The notes under the pieces are model-generated. The model had not been told where the DNA came from. It worked only from the letters and a program-made list of their open reading frames with translations, and did not search any database. DNA of 64,000 bases from Strongylocentrotus droebachiensis (taxonomy: Eukaryota; Echinodermata; Echinoidea; Camarodonta; Strongylocentrotidae): positions 248,001-312,000 of the forward strand of contig JAVYIG010001610.1 of NCBI GenBank assembly GCA_035222895.1. The letters are read 5' to 3'. Shown in pieces: positions 15,301-28,982 of this stretch (within the stretch, counting starts at the first letter, position 1; each line of letters starts with the position of its first letter). A program made the position numbers and the translations under genes.

Positions 15301-15805
15301 CAGTGTGACTGCATCTTTAATTTCTTCTTAATTTAAACTTCTTCATATTTGTCCTACTTTACTGTTGTATACATAATGGCCCCAATGCGGCCATTTGGCT
15401 GCAACAAAATATCCTTGGAACCTTGAATGCAATGTAATTGAATGAAATTCGGTATAATTTAGATGAAAACACCAAACAGTATGTGAAAGCGAATTCTGTC
15501 ATGATCATTCACATTGCTCGTGCATTGAATATTGACTACAATGTATGTAGGGGCCTCGGAGTCCAAATCATGCTGCATGTATACATTGCATGCAAAATGG
15601 TTGTAGGGGGAGAAACACAAGGTTGTCGATGCGTACTGATTTTTGTTTTGTAATGCACTTCAGCATGCATATATGCCCAGGAGCTGCCTACTCTTCTCGA
15701 TATGTTAGATTTAGAAAACAAAAATCAGGCAACACTGGGCGCCATGCGAGTACTTTAAGGTCTCACCAGGAATAGTGCTAGATCATAGAGTGAGGTTTTT
15801 TGTTA

Positions 15806-15836
<31 letters not shown>

Positions 15837-18800
15837 GGGGGGGGAGGGAGTCATTAGCATCTTTGTGTGTGTGTGTGTTGTTGTTGTTTTTTTTTGGGGG
15901 GAGGGAGTCATTAGCAGAGAGCAAAATGTGTGAGTGGTGGGTATCACAACAGGCAAGTGGAACTGAATAAATATTCAAATAATCAGAAGAACATAACAAG
16001 GGCTTGATACCTTTGCTCTGGCAATTTCTCCAGTTTTAATTTCACCCGAGTGTAGGATTAGAAGGGTAACTGTTACCATTTGGTTTTAGGTTAAGCTTAG
16101 TGTTAGGGTTTGAGTTAAGTATAGTGTTTGGGTCAAGGTTGAAGTTAGGAATTTGTTAAGTGTACGGAATTGACAGGATCAAGAGCATGTGTCTTAAAAC
16201 CAAATAACCCCCTGATATGAACGATGGCCTCATTCATTTGATATGTAACCTCCTTGTTTTATCAATTTACTAAAATGAGCCTGACACAAAATTCAGTACA
16301 GAACCTGATTTAAGGTAGCATAAGACACTAGATTAATGTGGTAAAGATGACTGGTTATTATGGGCAGAGACATAATGTATGAAGTTCCTAACGGAAATTC
16401 CAAAGGGTCTTAGGGAATTGTTAATTGATAAGCTTAGCTTGTGTAGGTGGAGTACTTTGTTTTTTTCTGCACTTATGTTGGTATGCGTTAAGATGCTATC
16501 TAAACCAGATATGAACTTAGTTTAGAAATAAGGCTCTTTCAGATATAACATGGTAAACGGCCACAAAAATTTGCTTTGGTTTTCTTAGGTTTAATTGATT
16601 AGCAATAGCACACAACAGGTTCTTCACATATTCACTGAGCTCTGATAAGATACAGAAATGTGATGCATAGAACACTTTTTATGGATCATTAAAAAACGCA
16701 GCAATTTTACTGCAGCATATCTGAACAAGAAAAAAATAAAAAAATTACTGTAATCTAATAGCCAGGATGCAAATATGACTTGGAACAGAGATGTCATTGA
16801 TTGAATAGCAGAGATTATGTAGATAGAGGAGTCATATTATAGTATCATGCATGAACATACTATGTGCTATCTAACCCTGATATGAACCGAGGTTAATGAA
16901 AATTCCTTGATGGGAATTTGAAAAAATCAAGAGAGATACCAGAGATTGATTGCAGAGATTACATAGATGAACCAGACAGACTTGTGGTAACCTGCAATAG
17001 AAGAAACCCCTATATTGAGCAAAGATATCTGCAATTTTATCAGCAGACCTGACTAATAAGTAGATGTACAGTAGTAGACAAACTTGTAGCACATATCAGA
17101 TTATTTTTTTTTAATCCTAATGTGATCTTGGGTTTGAAATTAGATAAAATTGGATGGATTTAAATCTGGAAGGACTCTATGGATCATTGAATCCTTACAT
17201 AGAAGAAGTGCAAATAGTTCTTTCCTTGCACATGCGGGTTATTGCCTAGGATATTGCCTTTTAAGAGCGAGAAGGGGATTAATTCTGAACATTGAACTCA
17301 TGGTTAAAACCCTGCTGGCTCATAACTGACAATGTCCGACATAAATGAAATGATGTCCTTTTTTATTGTCGGCAAGAAGAAAAGAAGAGACCGTTGATGG
17401 ATTAGCAGAGCTTACATGGATACAGTGGAAAGAGCTCCATGCTAATTCAGCTGCATTGCTATGAACTTAGGCTAGAAATTGATCAAACTCGATTGAGAAG
17501 TAGCATTTACACAAATGGGGAGCATAGTGTATACATTAGCTTTTTACTTGAACCTGCTGTGTTTTTTAACTGAGTTAAAATCAATGATGTTCCATAATGG
17601 AAAGCTGAAGGAAGAGATAGATCATGTCATGCCAACAGCTTCATGCTTACACAGTTTCAACCTGGAAATACATATTTTGGTTGGAAATCCGAAAGATTAA
17701 AAAATAGCAATACTGAGTTCATGAGTAGATTTTATACCCCATGTTTGTACAAGCTGTCTATCCCAGATGTAAAGGTTGTTTGAAATTGATGAATGTTGTT
17801 GATGGAAACTAAATTTGGAACCTGAAATCATTGATTGATTAGCACAGCTTACATAGATGTAGTACAAATATCTCTGTACTTGAACATGCTATCTAATCCT
17901 GATATGAACTTAGGTTCAACATTTGTAAAGGTTATTTAAGGAATGGAAGGAACAGATAAATCATTGATGGATAAGCAAAGCTTACATAGATGTAGTATGA
18001 ATATCTCTACTTGAACATGCTATCTTCTTAGTATACACACACATTCACAAACATTCAAGCACTACACCGACAGACACGCACACTGGCCGTGAGAGATGAA
18101 GTGTAGATAGTGTATAGAAACAAGAGGATTTCAAGCGCATGCCTTAGATGTTTGTCATCACATCGAGCAGTCAATCAGGTGGATTGAAAACCTAATCCTG
18201 GGATCACTGGCAGACACTCATTAAGACGGCGTGTGGCTCTGGTCGGCTCGCAGGTATGGATAGACTGACAGATACCTGGGGCTGCCTCCATGCTTACTAT
18301 ACTTTGTGTCACCCAGCTAAAAGAGGAAAAGACTTGTAGTGGGATTTCAGAAACAGGAGAGTAGTGTCTTGACAAAATGCTTGGTTTAATCCAGTGATAG
18401 TCAGATTTGCCTTGTCCAAAATGTAGAACAATAATCCAAAGTTCCAATCCAGGAGTGTATTAAAGACAGCTACAGGCAGAAAGAGGCTTTTAGTTCTTCC
18501 TCTGTTAATGTTAGAGGAGCAATTGTCTTGGTACTGCTTCAAAACAATTTTAGAGCCCCCTATCCTTTGATGGAGCATTTACCGGAATCCAATTTTACTT
18601 TAATATAGAGAAGAACTCCAATTTATTGATACCTGTAATGCTTACATCTAGATTTTCATACTTTCCTGATAAGATATTAATAACAATCAAACCTTAACTC
18701 AGCAGATACACAAGAATCTCATTTCTCTTCCGAAAGCTTGTGTTGTAGCTAATATCGTATATTCATTGAAAATACCAGCTGTTAACCTACTGTGCGGACT

Positions 18801-21800
18801 AGATGGGTGAAAAGTGCATGCTACCAAATGTGGGTTTTATGGTGACAATCATAAACCAAACGATGTGGCTTGAAGATTTATCAGGGCTCATTTGGGACAT
18901 CATAACTGCCAGCCTATCCTTAGAAGAAAGGGGGACCAGACAGGCTTGAGAGAGGATATTAGCATGCTGTTGAGCAATCTCTCTCCACCATTACCATTAG
19001 TGAAGTGGACTTATGCAGCTTTTAAATGTTAATGTTGGATGTAGGTCTAGAAGATAGAATGGATACGCTACATGTACATATAGGTGGGCATGTTGTGAAT
19101 AAGAAAGACAGAGACAAATACAGTAGGAAGGTTTAACCTAAAAATTAAGAGCATACATTTTCATTGACAATAATACATGGGAGGAGATCAATGTATCTGT
19201 TATGTTAGACAGCTAAAAGCACTTGTATTAGGAGAAATGAGGAAAATTTAAATATCACCTGTGAGGATTATTTACATGTTTAACAGAAAATGCCTAAAGA
19301 ATTTGTACATGTGTTTTCTTTAAAAATCTTGTACTTTTATTATACCCTACTAGTATTTACTTTACAATTAGCTGATGTGGAGAAAATGTGGGAAAAAGGT
19401 TCCTGAATATTTGGAGAGGTGAAGACAATTTTGATGCATGTCTTTTTTGCTGTTTAGACACTTAATGAAGTTTGATTATCAATGTTGAAGTCTGCATGTC
19501 TGGATGCATCATATCGAGATATGTATGTACCATGAATATTTTCATCTCAAGGTTGACTTGAGTTTTTTGTGGATTTGTGTTTGTTTTTGGTTGTAATGGG
19601 AGTATTTGGAGACCTTCAATGTGCAACCTTGAAGCAGCTCATCCGTAGAGGGAATGCCTGAATCATCTCTAATTGGATGGGATGGATAATCAATGAGAGG
19701 AGAAAAAAGACTGCATCTCTCTCAGATCTAGAAGGTCACATTGGTGAAGCGCGCTCCTGAAGGTTGAGAGAGAGAGAGAGAAGGACAGACATAGAGAGGG
19801 GGAGGGAGGGGGAGGGGATAGAGAAACTATAATAAAACATTATGAGATGAAGAAATGTTGCAAGAGCAGCTACACAAAAAAATACTAAAACTTTATTAAT
19901 TAACAAACAGTGATATACGTTAAAAGACAGAGATAGGGCAAGATTAAAATGAGAAATAAGAGGAGAGAGAGAGACAGGGAGAAAGAGTTCAGAGATGTAC
20001 TTAAATTAACAAACGTATAAAGGATAAAGAAGAAATGAGCCAAGCTCCCCAAATGGTACAAGAGAGAATATGAAAATTATACGAGAACTTACCATTTGAA
20101 GTTTAATTATAATTTTTTTTAATTAATAATAGCAGGATGATATTACGTAGTAAAATAGAGAAAATTAATATGTAAAATGGAGACAATCATAAATAACTGA
20201 TTAAAAACAATTTTAACTTTAAGGATGACTTATTGTGCAGGCAAATTTTGTATTATGAGATTAACTACAGAAAAAGAAATGTAAATTAACACAAAATATT
20301 AGATTTTTGTTGTTGAAATAATCAATCTAGCAGTAATCCATCAAGTTGTGAAAATGTGATAATTTACATTTAGTAACTTAGGAAATGGACAGAGAGAAGC
20401 CAAAATAGATCAAATATGTGAGACAGTTCATTTATTATTCTTATTAAAGCATTTGCATGGATTGACCACAGAAGTCATAATCTGAAGCTTGGGGCATAAT
20501 TTATGCTCTTTGCACACTCTGAATTCTCCCCATGCCTTCCATTTCTTTATGACAAGGATGGAATGATTGTTTATTTTGTGCCCTTTCAGAGTTCAATGCC
20601 ATCTCTCACTGAATAAAGTCAATGTCCTCCCTTTTATCAACATCTTTACAATAAACCACAAGGATTAGTATAATTCTTGCTATTATCAAAGTGAATTCAA
20701 TTTGTAAAGGCCTATTTCCACCTGCTGTTTAATGGAAAAGGGTGAGATGGGTGATGGATTTAGGAAAGATAATCCAATGTCCAACCACCTAAATTTTGAG
20801 GTTGATTAAATTATTAAAGGGATATATTTTTGTTACATGCAGATTCTTGGCAAAGTGAAAGAAAGTTTCATGTACAGTAATGAAAGGTGTAATCCTGTTA
20901 ACATTTTGAGTGTAGACAAATTCTATTAAAAATGGGCTAGAATTGTGATTTAAAGAAAAACAGGTAATAATTTATAATTATTTTAAACATACCCAAGTGT
21001 AAAGGAATTTGTTCTCCTCAGATTAGTACTCTAATTTGATAAGAAAATATAAGTAGTATATGATTAGAATTAGAAGTAAATTATCATACCAACTGAAAAT
21101 AAAGAAAAAATATTAAGTCTCAAAAGGACCAATCTTGTATTTTTATGTGCAGATTTTGTTTTCTTCAGACCATGGTTTTGCATTTGTATAGCACTGATTA
21201 GACTTTGTGCAATCCCAATTTTATGGCCAGCTCGTGAATGTTGTATGGCATCCCCAATAAAAGTGCAAACAAGAGTTCATATAGAACCAAAGGAAATGAA
21301 AATAATTCCAGAAATGGCTTAGTTAATGAAATTGGGCAATTTTACTCTGTAATAAAAGACTTTAGTTGTTAATACTGTTTTCCATTACTTCCTTAATCAG
21401 GCGAATGCGTATCTAGATTGCATAGACTCATCTAGCATTGGTTAGATATAATGACTCAATGAATTGGGAGTGCATCGATGCAATATTTCCAGCAAATTAG
21501 GCAAAGAAAGAGATGGAAACAGAGGGGAGATACAAGAGCAATTCTGAATCATAATTGTGAAAAGGTGAGGTAATAGAGATTATGCTGTTACGTGACTCAC
21601 TCTAAAGTCTTTTCATTTGAATGGACTTTATCTACGGAGGATGATCAAAGAATGAAGATTACGAAAATTGCCTACCTCTTTTCCATATTTTCAACTATAA
21701 AAAAAAAGCTGTAATCCTTAAGATGGATATTCTATTTGTATAAAATTGGAACTGAGATTATTGTACTTCATTTGGAGAAAAAAAAGACCTTCTTTTCATG

Positions 21801-24800
21801 AATGATATTATTGGTCTTCAGGCCACGTTCATGCATTTAGCCTATATGTAGATAACAAGCTTTTCTTGCATTTAAATTGACTTTGAAGCAAAATACTTCA
21901 TTATTTCATTGATAAGAATTAGTGATGATGTGATCATTCTTCTTTTGCCAATGAAAGGCTCGGGGTGATATGTAAGAAGCTAATATTGTGATGTGAAATG
22001 AACTAAAATATTTTATGTAATTGAATCAATCCAGGTTTAAGTGATGCAAAGTAGATTGCTCAGATTGATTGATTTAGAAGTGTTGGCCTTGGATGTCTGT
22101 ACAAATATGTGCAAATTTTTATTGATTTTTTTTTTTATCATGTTAAAGGGTTTTTTACACGGGTTCAATTTCTACAATTAGCCACCTCTATATTATTTTG
22201 ATATGTGATCCTTTGATGTGCCGCACTTTTTATACAGAAGTGACCCATACAATGCTTCCTTCTCTGATATATTAATAGTCAGACACACGATACCTCACTA
22301 CCCGGAAACGAAGCCTGTATTTCCTGCCTTTGTGCAATGCTACCACCATTCATGAGATAGAGAGATCATGAGGTGAAAGCCCTGCACTTTCTACCAAGCC
22401 CCAGGATTGACGCCTGGGCACATGAATGAGTAACGCATCCCAAACGTGCCGACTTGGTGCCAAAAACTGCCTCTCTTTGTCCCTACCCACTCATGCGAGG
22501 CATCTCAAAAGCACTAACCATTATTGGAGCTGAGTACAGTCATAAATTGGGTGTACTTTTTCCCCCATCTTGCACCCTTTTTATCTTTTTTCTTAGCTCA
22601 TTCCTGGTTGAGATGACGAAGCAGATTGTGTTCCACCCTAGCTCAATCCTAGCCAAGTCTCCAGGCAGGTGGATTGGTATAATGGCATCGCTAACGGCCT
22701 TCTACGTTTGCCACACGTAATCCCGTTAAAATTGCCACGCCATGGCGGTTTTGGCCCTTAAGTGACTCAGCGCCACGGGCTAATGGACGATAAGGAACCT
22801 GGAGGAGAATGGTATTTTTCCTCCAAAACCGGAATTGGTGAATCATGGGAATTTCAATAGATTTGTCGGACTGGAGGACAGTAGTAATGGGAGGTGTCTA
22901 GCTTGTAGCCGGGAGCAGATAAATCTCTATTTGTTTTAATAAATATCTGAATGAGCAATGCTAATAAAGATGTTTCTCTGGTCCCCAAAGGCTGATTTAT
23001 GTCCAAGGATTATGTGCATTCATGATGATTCCCTCACAGTCACAACCCTTGCTGTCACTGCTAGCAAACCTAGCATACATCTCAATTCTTTTTTCCTTAG
23101 TTATACACCCTATCCTCCTGTCATTGCTATTGATGAGGTTTGTGTGATGAAAGCAGAAAAGAGACTCTGATGAATTCAGATGAAGGTTAATATTTCCAGC
23201 ATTTATCTGTTGACTACCGAAAGCTCTCATTCCCATATTTCACTCATTCCCATAGGCAATGGGTTAACACTGAGAGGAATATTAGGTATTACCCTCTTAG
23301 CATGTCCATGATTAGGTCAACTTTTCCCTATCTTTAGAGAACCAAATCAGGAAAGATGGATTTAGCTGGAGGAAGATTTAAACAGGTATATTTTGTAATG
23401 ATTGATGCTTTCCTCATCATGGCTGAGGTCATCACGATGGTGTATTCATCTCTCAAGCAGAGCACTTCAAACCAAACACATCCATGGTCAATGGAAAGCT
23501 AGCTCAATACACCGGTAGTTTCATCTAAAATCTGACCCTTTATCATTAGCATAGCCCTGTTGTGTCTGTAGTATAATCCCATAACTATTTTATACGCACA
23601 GAGTGTTGTATATCAAAATTAAGAATTTCTTCAGAAATTAGCGCCCTATTTGACTCATCTCAAACATTTTCTCTGAAATGTTCACAAATTTTAAGTGATA
23701 GCTGATTCACCCCCCCCCCCTTTTTTTTTTTAAATGCCTAATCCAATTATTATTTTGTTAGCACAGTATATACCTGTATTGCATCTGATTTTCCATTATG
23801 TTGAGAGACAAAGGTGTTAACAAAAATTGAAATATGAGAGAACTTCCTCTTAATCTTAAAATGGATGAAAGTGTATACAAACAAAAAAATGTATTAACCA
23901 AGCCAGTCAAAACAACTAACTAAACTGTCTAGTTTCCTAGTGATTAGAGCTTTTTTTTCAATAACATTTTCTAATTAAATCATATGAACAGTCATCATGA
24001 TGTGGCATCTTTTTAATGGGAAAGTATAAAAATGGCTTTTGGGCAATTATGCAGAGACTGTAACTATGGAGAAAGGGATAGAAATTTGCAATTAAGTGTT
24101 GCTACTGCCAATTTGAATTGTTATCATAACTACTTGTACATGGGTCAGGTGTGAGTACTAATAAGATTATGGTATGGCTAATTTCAAGCTCCATGAATCA
24201 GCTCTCGTAAATTTCACGTTTTCATCAAAAGTTGTTCATAAATCAAATCTTTATGAATGCTATTAGTAGTAGGTATTATGCCATGGTTAAAATGAAAATA
24301 AAAATGTGATGTGGGGGTGAAAGATATATGGGGAGGGGGAAAATACAGTAATAAATGGCGTAATACCAATAAGTGAACATTGTCTATTATTTTAGATGAA
24401 GCATTCACTGTTTTTCATTGTTTTTCTTCCACTTCCCTCCAGTGGTTAAAGAGCTGGACGACTCCTTCCTCCAATCAATTAACGATGAATCTATTTGTTC
24501 TCCAATCAGTCACAATTCAATCAACAGCTCTTAATCAATGTCTGTGAATTACCAGCAATTTGTGCGTGGCACTGGGCTATTAATCCCGTACACGGAATGT
24601 TTCCCTTGTGTAATGGAAGGTGTCACATTGTCCTTTGCTGAAGATGCTTGCTCTATATGATCAGTGGGGGAAACATTGACATGCACAACATGAAAGACCA
24701 CTGAGGAATAGTGATTAGATTAACTCCCCTGAGGGAGAATTTAATTTCTTGAGAGGGACAGCACATAGCCAGTCAATTTACCTCTTATTGGGTTTCAAGG

Positions 24801-27800
24801 GCACAACATTAAATTGATAAAGCAGAGAGAATGGCGGTTAACCCTCAGCCAGTTAGACTTCTTGAAATGTTTAAAAAAGAGCTGGGATGGATACAGTCAT
24901 GTACATATAGGGGAAATTACTATTCTTTTTTTTTTAAATAGCTTATGGAGTATCTACGGAGATGAAATCAAGTGAGATAAACAGGATGTACGTACTTGCA
25001 TTCCAACTATAAAAGGAACTAATACTGATAAATGCATACTGTTTTGAAAGATGGAAGGAATCACAGGAGTTTCTCTATTTGATCAGGACATGCCTTATGT
25101 GTTTGCCCTTCTGTCTTAATTTTGGCTAGAAATTCAAATCATACTTAATGGAGCATATGATGAAACTTTTACTAAAAGTAGATTGTACGCTGTAAATCTT
25201 TGTACGCTGTAAATCTTTGTACAACGTAAATCTTCCCTTGTGGGGATTGAGGTGTTAAGTAAACTTTTCCTTCTTGGTCTTTCCTTTCTTTCTCTCTCTC
25301 TCTCTCTCTCTCTCTCCCAGCCTCTCCTTGCATCCCAGCAATTCCATTATGAGCAGGTCCTTTGGTCTAATGAGCACATTTTCCCATCACATAGATTGTC
25401 ATTATTGCTTCTGGCAATTGCAATCAGAGTCGAGGGTGAAGTAAATTAAGTGAAGCAAGCGCTTCTAGGCGAGGCCCACCGTGCCCCCATGTACAGTGCA
25501 GAATGACTTTGGATGAGAGTGAATCCTGTAATTGGACACATGTTTGGCTTGTTAGCCATAAATAACACCATCACTCAGGACGAACATAGTTGTAATGAAG
25601 CAGATAAGACGGTCTGATTCAATAAGAGTTGTGTTTGTGTAGGCGGTATAGAGTTGATGATTGGATGGGGTACTAGATTTCCATCTACCGGTACTCATTT
25701 CTTAGCCTTGAAGTTGTCTTCTTCACCAAAAACATTGCAACATTTTGTTTTCTAACTCCAAAGTAGGTTAGGAACATGACCTTGAGGATAAAGTTGGATT
25801 ATGCAGTCTTCTTGCTTCACTGTTTAGAAAGGTCGACTCTTAAGAAAACTGTTCCCGTGTTCAGATTCAGTCAATCAAATTCATTGTATAACAATATATG
25901 AATCCTATAGCTACATTATAAGTAATAAGCCTTTTTGCTAGTTTGAATGTTGTATACATAAACTTTGTATAGAAAACGCATGTTTGAGCATTTTTTCAAA
26001 ACAAAATTTGATAATGAATAAGGGTCCCAATTTAGTCTGAACATTGTATTTTTATAAAAATCATATATTCACTGAGCAAGACTGATTCTGAGTGCACACC
26101 GATGATTGGTCAGCTGTCTTGTCAACAGACCTCTTCAAAACTAGTTTCTTGATACCATGTTTTAATGTAGTCTGTATGCCCCTTTCAATATACGATGATA
26201 CTTTATATCAATTTCATCTAGTATATATCTTTCTTGCTTGTTGTTGAATTGCTTCATGTGAGAATGCGTCAGTATATCATTATATCGCTCTGATCATCTG
26301 GCTGAGGAATGGTAATCAGGGATGTGGGGCTGCCCAAGTTTCACTGAGATGTGTAAACATGAGAACTTTGTTCATTCTGCATTGTAAAGAGAAGAACCCA
26401 TGACATATCCTATGCACTATGTTAACATCTTCCAAAGATGTCATTTAGTGAGGACTTGTTGCCTCTGGTTTGTTTCATTCTTTGTAATGTTTAAAAATCA
26501 GAATACTCCAGCATCTTTGATTAGTTTTATTTCTATATCTTTAATTATCTCCCCTCCCCCCACCCCACCTGTCCCCTCTCTCTCTCTCTCTTTCTCTCTC
26601 TCTCACTCTCTTTCTGTCTCCTTATCTCTCTTTTTTTCTTTCTTGATTTACTTTTATTTGATGATATACTAGTAGATGTTTCTTCATAGATTTAAGAGAA
26701 TTTTGTTATATTATTTTATTCTTTTGTTGATTACCATTTTTGATGCCAGAAGGAGATAGACAAATAACCTGTAGTGTTGGCGATTATAGCTGCAGAAAAT
26801 AAATGAGAATGCTGCGGTCCTTTAGGTGATCGATACGTTGCGATTAGTATGTTAATGATTGTATGGAGAAAGCCGGGTAGCATTGGCCTTGGTCTGTATT
26901 CATTGAGCAGGTGATGCATAAGGTGATGAAGCCGTCTTGCCATGTTGCGGGCCGCTGATGAATAAATCAAGAGATAGCATCAAATAATCACGCAGTTACC
27001 TTCCAAAAGTCTTCCCCCATGTGTGTCTCATGGAGTCAGTGAACTGTTCTGAACATTACTCATCAGTCTTTTTCTTCCTTTTCTATTTTTTTTAAGAAGG
27101 GGGGGGGTGTATTTTAGTTTATGTCACTGTATGGAATATGTTAATGTTCAAGGTCAGTAATATATTTGTGCATATACACTGAAATACTAACCAAAAGACT
27201 CATATGCCATCAACTTTTTATATTGGCCTTTTGTATTTTGAACTTAACTTTTTGTTTTCCTGGATGAAAATAACAAATTTTTCCCACTTTCTCTTTTTCC
27301 CCTAAACTTTTGTGTACAGTAAAATCAGAGAACAACTGGGGCTGAAGCCGTTATCATCCGACAAACTCTCTCCTGCCAAACACAAGACTATAAGCAGCCA
27401 CAAAACTAAAGTAAGCATATTAACACACTAACCAGAGTGTGACTTTCAATTTATTAGAATGTGCTTTTTGCTTTCTTTGGTAGCAATGTGGAGCGATTAA
27501 AATGCTAAAATATCTGTATCCAGTTTCAGATGGAAAATGATTAACTCACAAATTACCTGCATGTACTTGTTGAATAAATGTCTGCCTGGCTCTCTACAGA
27601 CAAAATGTTGAAGGTTGCCTAGATATGAAAAAAGATGGATTAATGAAGTCTTTGCCGACACTTTTAAATGGATATATGGGATGATGAATAAGAAGGTTGA
27701 TCCAGACAACATTAACTTTTACACCATATTCATAAACATGTCTGAAAGTCACCAAGGTAAAACAAGACTGGTGAACTAAGGAAACATTTGTGCAGATTAC

Positions 27801-28558
27801 CAATTTCAAAGTCTTATATTTTCTGTGAGGACAGGACACATATGCATCATTATGCTAATGCTTCACCTTCTATCTAATTAGCTTCTTTACTTCTATGTGT
27901 TCAGTCATCAATTTTATCTATTCTTTGGTTCTGTAATTCTTCTTGGTAGCATTTGTGTGTACATTTACACTGTGTATCACTAGATGAATCTCCTTGCTTG
28001 CCATCATAAATTAATTGTATTTATGTACATTGAAGTTACAAAAAAGGAGGAATGCGTTGGAATTGGTTGGCGGATAGACTTCTTTCAAGTAAAAAGTTAT
28101 TCTTTTGTAACTTTAAAGAGCGTTTAAAACAGCTTCCGAGAATTAGAAAATATTGAGGAAAGTAGCCATTTTAATTACTTAAAAATACTCTTAAATGAGA
28201 AGATGGAAAAATTGGATGCATTAGTCTTCTAAAAATATAAAAGAACAACTTGGAGCTTGAAAACATAAAAGTCATGGGGAAGACTAAAACTATTAGAAAT
28301 CCATGTTATTGCTTCCAAGTGCGAGTAGAAGACAGGGAATCCCTACTGCCTCTTACTCACCCATTAAATAACACTTGACCAACTCACGCAGGGAGGAGAG
28401 TTTCCACTCGTGGTCCCCAAGATACCTAATTATTAAAGGATTTTTCCCGTTTTCACACTGAAATTCCAGGAGGTAAGATTCTGGCCAAGTGGAAGAATTG
28501 ACCTCTGAATCATATTTTCTTGAAATACTATCACCTTCTTCCTTTTGTATTCTTCCTG

Positions 28559-28595
<37 letters not shown>

Positions 28596-28982
28596 AACTG
28601 CTCCTTTCGATTTTGTGCTCTTCTGTTCTGCACTTTTTTCCCACTCTCTGTGATTTATTTTATATAAAGTAAAAAGGAAAGTACATTATAACTCTATAAT
28701 TTTCTACAAGAATATACTCACGGTTGAATTGGTTGTATATTAATTATTTTTGGAAGATGATCTCCATATCATTTCTACTCTTCTTTTTTTAATATTGTCA
28801 GGTTATGTTTAAATTAAACTTATACACCTATTACCTTCACTAATTTGTTTTTGTTTGTTTTTACCTCTGACCTACAGAATGCTAGTATCCTCTCTGCAGT
28901 ACTCACCCTGATCAAAGAGTTGGATAGGGACAGTTTGGAGGTGGTGGCCAACGCCTGCAAGGATAGACTAGAATCATTATGA
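47..28982 (+). CDS. CFAP410: CFAP410 (C21orf2) leucine-rich-repeat ciliary protein, 5'-partial
   Basis: Four exons join in frame: 47-317, 14288-14453, 27320-27410 and 28878-28982 (TGA at 28980-28982), giving 210 visible residues. Each is bounded by AG acceptors and GTGAGT, GTAAGT or GTAAGC donors with matching phases. Exon one carries LRRs (SLSVNSITTLEDFSF, LTELYVRRNCI, LRVLWLADNPC) and an LRRcap-like end (YRATVLRILPNLHKLDN). The next exon starts VVTFDEVNRALEEG, matching the human protein just after its LRRs. The acidic, Asn-rich middle is followed by a C-terminal helix (SAVLTLIKELD) that also matches human CFAP410. In vertebrates this protein acts at the ciliary base with NEK1 and SPATA7, and mutations cause retinal and skeletal disease. 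About 32 N-terminal residues are missing to the left of the window. The open frame past 317 is intron read-through. Recognition of the family is firm; the function here is by homology. Confidence 0.93.
4061..4481. mobile_element. MITE-like DNA transposon with long terminal inverted repeats
   Basis: The left end reads TACCGTAATTAACGTTGTAT and the right end is its near-perfect reverse complement. The similarity extends inward through 'GGGTGCG..TTA.ACACG' for roughly 75 bp on each side. The interior codes for no transposase. It contains a decayed LINE reverse-transcriptase segment, so either the ends captured foreign DNA or a LINE scrap inserted later. A TA dinucleotide may be the target duplication. 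Confidence 0.75.
4200..4395 (+). mobile_element. non-LTR retrotransposon reverse-transcriptase fragment
   Basis: The translation reads WFESNLSDRTQYVVYNNNSS, then after a one-base loss VPQGSILGPLLF, and after a second one-base loss LIYIKDLTHST. This is the conserved stretch just before the YADD box in CR1/L2/Jockey-type reverse transcriptases. At least two frameshifts make it non-functional. It lies inside the inverted-repeat element at 4061-4481. Confidence 0.8.
6295..6352. repeat. (TC)n microsatellite
   Basis: About 28 uninterrupted TC dinucleotides are followed by pyrimidine-rich DNA to about 6535. The open frames across this run translate only to Ser/Leu low-complexity sequence and are not genes. 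Shorter TC or GA runs occur at 6068-6090, 8682-8697, 25288-25316, 26575-26606 and 28562-28590. Confidence 0.95.
6889..7530. repeat. diverged tandem duplication, two copies of about 205 bp
   Basis: 6889-7093 and 7324-7530 share long stretches. Examples are ACATTTCCAT..AAATCAGAATC, AATTGAATAATG, AACACATCAATAAT and GCATCGATTTGAATGTAT. The offset is about 437 bp. No coding potential is visible. It looks like an old intronic segmental duplication. Confidence 0.75.
13135..13244. mobile_element. small MITE, same family as 38374-38485
   Basis: The 110-bp element has imperfect terminal inverted repeats, GAGCCCATATTCATAAAAC on the left and the complement of TTATAAATATGAACTC on the right. Sub-terminal TTAGTTGTCAACTAA and TTAGTTGACAACTAG face each other, so the unit is nearly a full palindrome. 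It has no coding capacity. Confidence 0.7.
14454..27319 (+). other. CFAP410 second visible intron, 12,866 bp
   Basis: It is bounded by GTAAGT and a TACAG acceptor. No exon-like conserved coding block was found on either strand. The 16.4-18.0 kb segment is a degenerate repeat array described separately. A roughly 100-bp duplication containing GT runs, poly-T and GGAGGGAGTCATTAGCA lies at 15805-15917. Purine tracts of GA and GGGGA type occur at 19765-19815 and 19963-19985. The rest appears to be unique AT-rich intron sequence. Confidence 0.65.
16400..18030. repeat. degenerate dispersed-tandem repeat array in CFAP410 intron
   Basis: A core recurs in at least five diverged copies. It reads roughly ATTAGCAGAGCTTACATAGA, then TGTAGTACAAATATCTCT, then GAACATGCTATCTAA.CC and TGATATGAACTTAGGTT. 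Copies lie near 16430-16540, 16795-16900, 17395-17480, 17830-17920 and 17965-18025, with partial copies near 16945 and 17180. Spacing is irregular, about 130-560 bp. No coding frame is conserved between copies. Confidence 0.65.
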
